From assembly GCA_964369145.1 (NCBI GenBank), contig CAYJEE010000001.1, positions 1 through 64,000 of the forward strand: 64,000 nt of DNA, given 5' to 3'. Shown one piece after another: positions 58,411-64,000 of the stretch (position 1 is its first letter; each line of letters begins with the position of its first letter). The notes beneath the pieces are model-generated. The model did not search any database, had not been told where the DNA came from, and saw only the letters and a list, made by a program, of their open reading frames with translations. Origin of the DNA: UBA910 sp964369145. Its GTDB lineage: Bacteria > Patescibacteriota > Minisyncoccia > Phycocordibacterales > DATDWN01. The position numbers and the translations under genes are program-made.

Positions 58411-59010
58411 GTGGTGATTTTTGTCGTAAAAGGTCAGGAAGTAAATGACTTCCAGATTACGGGAATTTGTCATGTGCTCACTGAAGCGAAGCACAGAGTG
58501 ATACGTGGCACAATGCAAATGCTCATTAGTGATTGCGGGAGGTCAAGAGTTGAGTGTGTCATCATTGTCAATGACCGCAGAACTGAACAAACTTTTCAGT
58601 TGATTTTGCAGGCGGTATCGACCTCCTGCAGTTCAGTTATTGTGCTCACAACCAAGATACAGAAAATGGAAGCTGCGAGTCTGGATGTGCTTCCAAAGAG
58701 AGTGTCTGTTCTAAAGATGGATACACCGGCTGAGAAGCTCTTGCTCGTACTGCAACTCTGCAACACACATCAGGTGATTCATCCTGATGTTGTGAAGCAA
58801 GTCACTGTTCCTGAACAGGTCGGGTTTACACCAAGAGAGCGAGAAATTTTTTCACTTCTCGTAGATCCATCTTATACACAAAGAGATATCGCTGGGTTAC
58901 TTCACATCTCAGAAAGCACCATGAATACGCATGCAACCAGCATAAACAAAAAATTACGGATACCGGGTGGAAGACTGCATCTTATACAGAGGTACAGCAC
59001 CAAGCCGTAG
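58411..59010 (+). CDS. LuxR/GerE-type HTH response-regulator-like protein
   Basis: 199 residues. C-terminal GerE HTH (GFTPREREIFSLLVDPSYTQ, RDIAGLLHISESTMNTHATS). The N-terminal 130 residues have a flavodoxin-like alternation (CVIIVNDRRTEQTFQLILQA, SSVIVLTTKIQKMEAASLDV) like a degenerate receiver, without a clear phospho-Asp. GTG start with GGGGGTG upstream; 29 nt after the sigma gene; shared terminator. Probably controls the same targets or the nearby surface genes (inference). Confidence 0.8.
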   Translation: MVIFVVKGQEVNDFQITGICHVLTEAKHRVIRGTMQMLISDCGRSRVECVIIVNDRRTEQTFQLILQAVSTSCSSVIVLTTKIQKMEAASLDVLPKRVSVLKMDTPAEKLLLVLQLCNTHQVIHPDVVKQVTVPEQVGFTPREREIFSLLVDPSYTQRDIAGLLHISESTMNTHATSINKKLRIPGGRLHLIQRYSTKP

Positions 59011-59030
59011 CAACCAAGTTCTGTTTCAAA

Positions 59031-59061
59031 AAAGGCCCTCGATCGTGAGGGTCTTTCCTTT
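59031..59061 (+). terminator. terminator of the sigma/LuxR unit
   Basis: AAAGGCCCTC-GATCGT-GAGGGTCTTT then CCTTT. Confidence 0.85.
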
Positions 59062-60304
59062 ACACATTTTTCCCTGCAACATACCCAGTCGTCCAACAGA
59101 GCTGCAATGAAAAGCCTCCAGAAGGTCTGTCTATATGGATCATGTCTCCCGTAAGGAAAAGATTATCGATTTTTGTAGATTGCATGGTCTTTGTATCAAT
59201 CTCACGAATATCCACTCCGCCATCAGCAACCACCGCTTTGTCGAATCCAAGGAGGCCCAAAATTGACACAGGAAGAGCTTTGAGAAGCCTAGTGATATCT
59301 TTACGCATCTCTTTGGTCACACTATGCGTCTTTATTTCAGGATCGATATGTGGCAAGAGTGAGAGGATTACACGACCAGTTCCATGAGGTGCGATGTCAC
59401 TAAACACATTTTTAAATGCTTTATTTTTATGTACATCAAATATCTTGATAATATACTTTTCAAGCGTCCCCTGATCTTTGTCTGGATAGGTGTCGATATG
59501 AAGTGTAACAAGACCCTTGTGTAAAAGATCCGCTACTTCTTTTGCAGTATTGAGTATAAGGGGGCCAGAGAGTCCAAAATGAGTACACAAAACTTTCCCT
59601 TTTTTAGTAAATGCTTTCGTACCATCTACAAAAAAGGAAAGTTTCACTGGATGCTCGAGAGAACCGAGAGAAATTCCCGCGAGTTCTTTGACCCACGCTT
59701 CTTCGACTATAATTGGCACGATAGTCGGTGTCGGTTCGTGTATAGTGTGTCCGAGGTTGCCCAGCCAGCCGAATCCGTCACCAGTTGATCCTGTCTCGGG
59801 ATGAGAGAGTCCACCAGTAGCTATCACCACAGACTCCCCTTCATACACACCTTTTTTTGTAACAACCTTTGAAATTTTTTTATCGGTAATTTCCAGTTTA
59901 ACTACAGGGTTATCAGTCATCACAGTCACATTGTGTTCTTTTAAAAATTTCACCAACACATCACATACATCAGAGGCTTTTTCTGATTTTGGAAATGCAC
60001 GTTTTCGAGCTTCTACAAAAAGGGGGAGTCCCCTACCCTCAAAAAATTCAAAGGTTTCATTCACACCAAATACAGAAAATGGAGAATATAAAAAATCTTT
60101 TCCTGATTTGTAATGTGAGAGAAGTGCATGAATATCGTATTCTGCATTTGTGATGTTGCAACGTCCACCACCGGTGATACGCAACTTTTCTCCGAGTTTT
60201 TTATTTTTTTCAAGCAAAAGCACGCGTTTTCCACGCGCCCCCGCGACTCCGGCAGCCATCATCCCAGATGCTCCCCCACCGATTACGATTACGTCGTAGT
60301 TCAT
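59060..60304 (-). CDS. HI0933/BaiN-family FAD flavoprotein
   Basis: 414 residues. N-terminal FAD-binding VIVIGGGASGMMAAGVAGAR, then KLGEKLRITGGGRCNITNAE, GGLSHPETGSTGDGFGW, and the C-terminal FAD site LFLTGDMIHIDRPSGGFSLQ. Predicted NAD(P)H-dependent reductase; substrate unknown (BaiN acts on bile acids in one gut bacterium). Its ATG lies 1 nt after the stop of the surface gene at 60306, so it now depends on that transcript; its original leaderless promoter with the first 49 bp of the gene remains at 62715-62780. Confidence 0.92.
   Translation of the reverse strand: MNYDVIVIGGGASGMMAAGVAGARGKRVLLLEKNKKLGEKLRITGGGRCNITNAEYDIHALLSHYKSGKDFLYSPFSVFGVNETFEFFEGRGLPLFVEARKRAFPKSEKASDVCDVLVKFLKEHNVTVMTDNPVVKLEITDKKISKVVTKKGVYEGESVVIATGGLSHPETGSTGDGFGWLGNLGHTIHEPTPTIVPIIVEEAWVKELAGISLGSLEHPVKLSFFVDGTKAFTKKGKVLCTHFGLSGPLILNTAKEVADLLHKGLVTLHIDTYPDKDQGTLEKYIIKIFDVHKNKAFKNVFSDIAPHGTGRVILSLLPHIDPEIKTHSVTKEMRKDITRLLKALPVSILGLLGFDKAVVADGGVDIREIDTKTMQSTKIDNLFLTGDMIHIDRPSGGFSLQLCWTTGYVAGKNV
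60256..60304 (-). repeat. 49-bp direct repeat, left copy (start of the flavoprotein gene)
   Basis: Same as 62715-62763 except one base. It abuts the inverted repeat at 60305. The pair brackets the inserted surface gene. Confidence 0.92.
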
Positions 60305-60808
60305 ATTACAAACCTAAAAGTTTAGCCCACGTTTTCTTTCCCACCATACCGTACCCAGTGGTATTTTCAGTACCACTTGAGGCAATAGTGTATTGTCTCT
60401 GGAATGCCTGCACCGCTTTTTTTGTGGTAGGGCCAAAGTATCCTGAAGAATCAACATTCTGTGGGAAGAAACCAAGTCTCTTGAGAATATTTTGTAACTT
60501 CACTACATCAGAATGCTTCACACCGATGTATACAGTTGTAGGAAGTACTTGAGAAGTAACAGTTTGTGGTGGAGTCGATGATCCAGCTAAGCTTCCTCGT
60601 GTTAGTGGGCCGACGATACCAGTCTGCTCGATTCCTTTAGATGCTTGATAGAGTTTAACCGCTCTTTCTGTTGCCGGACCAAAGTAGTTGCTTGTCTGTA
60701 TTGAGTTCTCAAACAAACCAATTTGTTTGAGATGGGTTTGAAGAATGATAATCTCGGGAGAAGTCATTCCTCGAGCAAGAGTTTTGGTGATGATGATTCC
60801 TGGTGGAG
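60305..60808 (-). repeat. 504-bp inverted repeat, arm 2
   Basis: Reverse complement of 57150-57653, forming the C-terminal PG-binding module of the 768-aa gene. The segment between the arms (57654-60304) holds the sigma, LuxR and flavoprotein genes. Confidence 0.93.
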
Positions 60809-62612
60809 TCGGTACAACCGGAGAGATTATTGTCGTCGTTGCTAAAGGTGCTGGAGGTACAACAACTGGAGGAACAATGATGGGAAGTGGGTCAATAGGA
60901 GGTATAATAGATCCCCCGCCACCGCCTCCCCCTCCTCCACCACCTCCACCGCCGCTCACAACTGTAGCAAGTGTAGTAAATGTTGTATTAGGTGAAGTGA
61001 TGAGGTTACCTGATGCATCTCTACTCTTCACACGATAGTGATACACCGTATTTGGCGAGAGATTGATGAGAAATGCTGTATGAGAAGTATTGAGTGACTC
61101 ATTGAGAGTACTTACACTTCCGTATTGATCTGTTATACCGTATTCTACCTGTGAGCTTGCAGATTCACTGGTTGTCCATGAAACTGTGACGGATGTTTGA
61201 GTGATACCTGAACTCGCTAAGGATGAAATTATTGGAGGGGTACTATCGGGAACTGTTCTCCATTCTACATACTTTTGACTCCATCTATAGTTTTGAGAAT
61301 ACTGTTTTCCACCAGTACCTACTCCACCCAAATATGCTCCAGCAACTCCTGAATTAAAAATTTTATCTCCTCGGATACGATAAACAACATCTCCAGTTTG
61401 TCGATAGACCCAACCATACAGAGGAGCAATAAGTAGGTTAAGATCGGGTGCGGGAGCACCTTGTATATAAGTGGTTGTATCGACATAACGAAAAGCTTGG
61501 CCGTTCTCATCCCAATGAGTGAGCCATAATTCGTCGGCAGCCAACTTTAGTAGCGGAGGAATTCTAGGATCCGCTGTTAAATCCCAATACTCAATCAGTG
61601 CTTCAGCAGAAAGTGCAACCATAAATGGTTGTACATAATTAGCATTTTTACTTACAAACCATTGGTCAAAATGACCAATTACTATCTCTGCAATATCTTG
61701 AAGAGTAGGTTTCCTAGCTAGACCCACACGCTCTGCTGCAATATTAACTTCTAATGCATAAGCCAATTCTCTCGAATTTTCCCAACTTACAGCAAAACCA
61801 ACATTTTGAAGACTTGCATACGCACTATTTTCTCGCATGAGGTTAAGAGCATCTTTTGACAACGTGTCACCAGTCCGTTCAAAATTCATAGCCAAACCTT
61901 GAGGAAAATACCGCCAACCGGGAATTCCTCCATTTGCATTTATAACGTATGGTCTGTATAAACTTTGTATTAAAAGTGCGCAATCATCCCAACTTGGATC
62001 ATGTGTGTAATCTGCTATTTGATAAAATACTCTGATGCCATCGTAATACCACGCAGCACCCTCCCATATAGAAGTCACCTCAACAGGATCACAATGCATT
62101 AAACCAAAATGAGTCATGTTATTTTCCCATGTAGAAAGGCTTGAGAGAGATGTGTTAGATGGAAATACATCTTTAACTATTTGTGCTGGAATAGGGTTGA
62201 CAGTAATATCATAGACAACACTCCGGACAACTCCGCTTTGACTGGTATATGTGATGGTAATTGGGTATGTTCCCGTGGGAGTATTTGTCGTAGTTATTAT
62301 CTTTAATGAAGTTATACTACTAATATTATATAAATATGTTCCACAACAATACTTAACCATATCCGGGTAAGTCGCTGTCATTCCTGTCGCAAGTCCACTC
62401 ACTGAAGGTGTGACTGGTTCATCAACCCCACTTATAAGAGATGATGCTAAAACAATAGCTATTGAATTACCTTTAACCACACTATGTGGACCAAAAGCTG
62501 TTAGTGTAAATTGTGGAGGTTCGTTTATTTGTGCGTGGATAGTATTACTCAGTATAAAAAACAATACTATTCCGACAAACATCAAAATTGTAAATAGCGA
62601 GTACTTTCTCAT
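60306..62612 (-). CDS. large secreted surface protein with FN3 and peptidoglycan-binding domains
   Basis: 768 residues. Signal anchor (YSLFTILMFVGIVLFFILSN), an Ig-like domain (about 30-145), a helical domain of about 300 residues (SIWEGAAWYYDGIRVFYQIA, LKLAADELWLTHWDENGQAF) resembling (alpha/alpha)6-barrel glycan-active proteins, FN3 (DSTPPIISSLASSGITQTSV), a 14-Gly tract, a Pro-rich linker, and the same two PG_binding_1 domains as the 1110-aa protein. TATAAA ends 8 nt before the ATG. Inserted in front of the flavoprotein gene. Catalysis unproven. Confidence 0.8.
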   Translation of the reverse strand: MRKYSLFTILMFVGIVLFFILSNTIHAQINEPPQFTLTAFGPHSVVKGNSIAIVLASSLISGVDEPVTPSVSGLATGMTATYPDMVKYCCGTYLYNISSITSLKIITTTNTPTGTYPITITYTSQSGVVRSVVYDITVNPIPAQIVKDVFPSNTSLSSLSTWENNMTHFGLMHCDPVEVTSIWEGAAWYYDGIRVFYQIADYTHDPSWDDCALLIQSLYRPYVINANGGIPGWRYFPQGLAMNFERTGDTLSKDALNLMRENSAYASLQNVGFAVSWENSRELAYALEVNIAAERVGLARKPTLQDIAEIVIGHFDQWFVSKNANYVQPFMVALSAEALIEYWDLTADPRIPPLLKLAADELWLTHWDENGQAFRYVDTTTYIQGAPAPDLNLLIAPLYGWVYRQTGDVVYRIRGDKIFNSGVAGAYLGGVGTGGKQYSQNYRWSQKYVEWRTVPDSTPPIISSLASSGITQTSVTVSWTTSESASSQVEYGITDQYGSVSTLNESLNTSHTAFLINLSPNTVYHYRVKSRDASGNLITSPNTTFTTLATVVSGGGGGGGGGGGGGGSIIPPIDPLPIIVPPVVVPPAPLATTTIISPVVPTPPGIIITKTLARGMTSPEIIILQTHLKQIGLFENSIQTSNYFGPATERAVKLYQASKGIEQTGIVGPLTRGSLAGSSTPPQTVTSQVLPTTVYIGVKHSDVVKLQNILKRLGFFPQNVDSSGYFGPTTKKAVQAFQRQYTIASSGTENTTGYGMVGKKTWAKLLGL

Positions 62613-62681
62613 TGTGTTGCTTTATAGTTTTATGGCGAAGTAAGGGCTGTATAATTACTTTTCACTAACCTACTTAAGTTT

Positions 62682-62763
62682 AGCATTTATTTTGATGCAA
62701 TAGAACGCAAACCACCATCATCCCAGACGCTCCCCCACCGATTACGATTACGTCGTAGTTCAT
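62682..62763 (-). pseudogene. 5' fragment of the flavoprotein gene (49-bp direct repeat, right copy)
   Basis: Minus strand from 62763: MNYDVIVIGGGASGMM as in the intact gene, then unrelated codons and a stop after 27 codons. The first 49 bp (62715-62763) equal 60256-60304 bar one base. It keeps the original -10 (TATAGT, 8 nt before the ATG). Left behind by the insertion that brought the 768-aa gene. Confidence 0.88.
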
Positions 62764-62864
62764 AAGTGTAAACTATACCATACATACTTATATAAATATT
62801 TAGACAATATGGGGTATTTGTACACCTATCGTATTTTTTAAAATAATGTGGTATACTATTGTCC

Positions 62865-63503
62865 ATGACATATACCAAAAAGATCGCTTATCTCTGTATG
62901 TTCTTAGCCCCGTTTCTGGCTGTGGCCCAAGGACAAGCCTTTTCCACATCACTTGGGTACGGAAGTACAGAAAAAAATGAAGTTATCAAGCTTCAGCAAT
63001 TTCTCGTATCTGAAGGATTACTCGGAACAAACCCAACAGGCAATTACCTTTCTCTGACCGCAAACGCTGTAAAAGCATTCCAAAAAAGTCAGAACATTCA
63101 AGCGACTGGTTATTTCGGCCCACTGACCCGCGCAGCAGCGAACCAAAAGTTTACTGAGCGCAACACTCCCCAAGCATCTGTCTCTGTATCATCTGTGAGC
63201 TCAAACAAATCTCTCGCCGCAGCAGTCTTTTTGTCAAACTCTAAAAAAGTAGAATGGAGTACAGCCAACTACCCATCAAACGTTGGTGTCAATATCAACC
63301 TTCTCAAAAAAGTAAATACTTCTCCGGTAACCTACGCATTTGTACGTCAGATTGCAAAAGACACACCAAATGACGGACAAGAAGTATGGACACCCACATC
63401 AGCCGAGAAGAATCTCGATCTCTATGTTGAAGTGACCTGTTCGACTACATATACATTTACAAAAGGCTGTCAGATCTCTCGAGACACTATAAAAGTTCAG
63501 TAA
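62865..63503 (+). CDS. secreted PG_binding_1 protein
   Basis: 212 residues. Signal peptide (IAYLCMFLAPFLAVAQGQAF). One peptidoglycan-binding repeat at about 30-95 (NEVIKLQQFLVSEGLLGTNP, AVKAFQKSQNIQATGYFGPL), then a beta-like external domain (SPVTYAFVRQIAKDTPNDGQ) with one Cys pair near the end. A smaller relative of the modules in the two big surface proteins, but diverged. TATACT (62852-62857) ends 7 nt before the ATG at 62865. Confidence 0.85.
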   Translation: MTYTKKIAYLCMFLAPFLAVAQGQAFSTSLGYGSTEKNEVIKLQQFLVSEGLLGTNPTGNYLSLTANAVKAFQKSQNIQATGYFGPLTRAAANQKFTERNTPQASVSVSSVSSNKSLAAAVFLSNSKKVEWSTANYPSNVGVNINLLKKVNTSPVTYAFVRQIAKDTPNDGQEVWTPTSAEKNLDLYVEVTCSTTYTFTKGCQISRDTIKVQ

Positions 63504-63512
63504 GTACTCTAC

Positions 63513-63908
63513 TTACCAGTTCAGTACTGTGATTGTCAGTTGAACTATTGTTGCAAATGATACCCAAAGGAGGTATGGGATATTTATTTTTGCTACCCAA
63601 GGTACGTATTTTCGTATACTCCACATCGCCCAGACAAGTGTCCCGAGTACGAGGAGGATATCGATTGACGCAAGTGGTAGATTGACCAAACCAAACTGTA
63701 TCGGAGTAAACAGAAGATTAAATACAATATTGAGTGCAAATGGTAATGCGATTTTTGCTGGCAATTTCTTCTTGAAAAACTGAAAGAAAACATAGCCAAA
63801 AGAAATCGCAATCAGGATATAGAGCACAGTCCATACTGGCCCAAAAATCCATGAAGGTGGCGCCCAGCTCGGTTTTATCAATTGTGCGTATTGAGTGTAG
63901 TTTTGCAT
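63513..63908 (-). CDS. tspO: TspO/MBR-family membrane protein
   Basis: 131 residues, four or five hydrophobic segments. KPSWAPPSWIFGPVWTVLYI, LNIVFNLLFTPIQFGLVNLP and PYLLWVSFATIVQLTITVLN are diagnostic. TspO proteins bind tetrapyrroles or lipids and act in stress responses; the role in CPR bacteria is unknown. Slightly short at the N-terminus (the first helix starts at the PPSW motif). Confidence 0.9.
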   Translation of the reverse strand: MQNYTQYAQLIKPSWAPPSWIFGPVWTVLYILIAISFGYVFFQFFKKKLPAKIALPFALNIVFNLLFTPIQFGLVNLPLASIDILLVLGTLVWAMWSIRKYVPWVAKINIPYLLWVSFATIVQLTITVLNW

Positions 63909-63919
63909 AAAAGGTACAA

Positions 63920-63943
63920 AAAACAGAGGCCACCCTCTGTTTC
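63920..63943. terminator. bidirectional terminator-like hairpin
   Basis: AAACAGAGG-CCAC-CCTCTGTTT, with A tails on the plus strand for the gene to the right read on the minus strand. Confidence 0.65.
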
Positions 63944-63957
63944 TATATAAATAATAA

Positions 63958-64000
63958 TTATTCAGTAGTTACCCCGTCAAAGTCTGCTTCGTTTGCCATC
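63958..64000 (-). CDS. 3' end of an unidentified minus-strand gene
   Basis: Minus-strand frame ANEADFDGVTTE followed by TAA (63958-63960) and an intrinsic-terminator-like hairpin. The rest lies outside the window. Too short to identify. Confidence 0.35.
   Translation of the reverse strand, partial: MANEADFDGVTTE

Noticed and set aside
1..64000. Alternative genetic code with TGA as glycine
   Set aside because: Conserved genes contain no in-frame TGA, and TGA ends the 519-aa gene and several SD-led genes right before terminators.

Overview
The window looks like part of a Patescibacteria (CPR) genome, probably the Parcubacteria/Paceibacteria side. The evidence is family-level and read by eye: trimmed versions of core proteins (UvrC without its C-terminal helix-hairpin-helix domains, AlaRS without its C-terminal domains), a DUF5671 membrane protein, a membrane-anchored baseplate-J-like protein, a sigma-region-4/HARE-HTH fusion, two MltG-type proteins, many short membrane proteins and large secreted surface proteins. 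The standard code fits: TGA acts as a stop and none lies inside a conserved gene. Arginine in the ribosomal-protein genes is mostly CGA.

Layout. 1-4.1 kb: end of uvrA, uvrC, two small minus-strand genes and a candidate ncRNA. 4.2-9.1 kb: ddl, then several self-contained single-gene units and a rearranged tRNA-Ala(UGC) locus with tandem repeats. 9.1-26 kb: DoxX-like protein, GT2 and GT-C-like glycosyltransferases, zwf, two mltG, an SOS-box-controlled lexA operon, ychF, leuS, a sigma4-HARE regulator and mnmA. 26-36 kb: ATP-cone/nuclease protein, ABC exporter, HD hydrolase, M3-like peptidase, alaS and a PilM/FtsA-like protein. 37.9-42.1 kb: infA-rpmJ-rpsM-rpsK-rpsD-rpoA-rplQ-rplM-rpsI. 42.4-46.7 kb: grpE, dnaK, dnaJ as separate units. 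46.8-64 kb: an accessory region with a DUF397 protein, surface proteins, a lysozyme-like protein, a sigma/LuxR pair, two surface proteins sharing an almost identical 504-bp 3' module in inverted orientation, a flavoprotein gene cut off from its promoter by an insertion, and tspO.

Two gene classes recur. Most housekeeping genes have a TATAAT-like -10 box whose last base lies 6-8 nt before the ATG, with no Shine-Dalgarno, so their mRNAs are predicted to be leaderless. About eighteen mostly small, mostly unrecognised genes have a TTGACA-type -35, a short 5' UTR with a good Shine-Dalgarno and usually their own hairpin-T terminator. They sit like cassettes between the housekeeping genes and often differ in base composition and domain origin (Acidobacteria-type TIGR03437, Actinobacteria-type DUF397, beta-barrel-like secreted proteins).

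A third pattern is a set of large structured hairpin elements starting within about 12 nt of the stop codon of at least seven genes (mltG x2, a small helical-protein gene, the sigma4-HARE gene, alaS, rpsM, dnaK) and probably lexA. Three are homologous in sequence and show compensatory stem changes. This is the best candidate here for an undescribed system. All calls are from reading the sequence; no database search was run.
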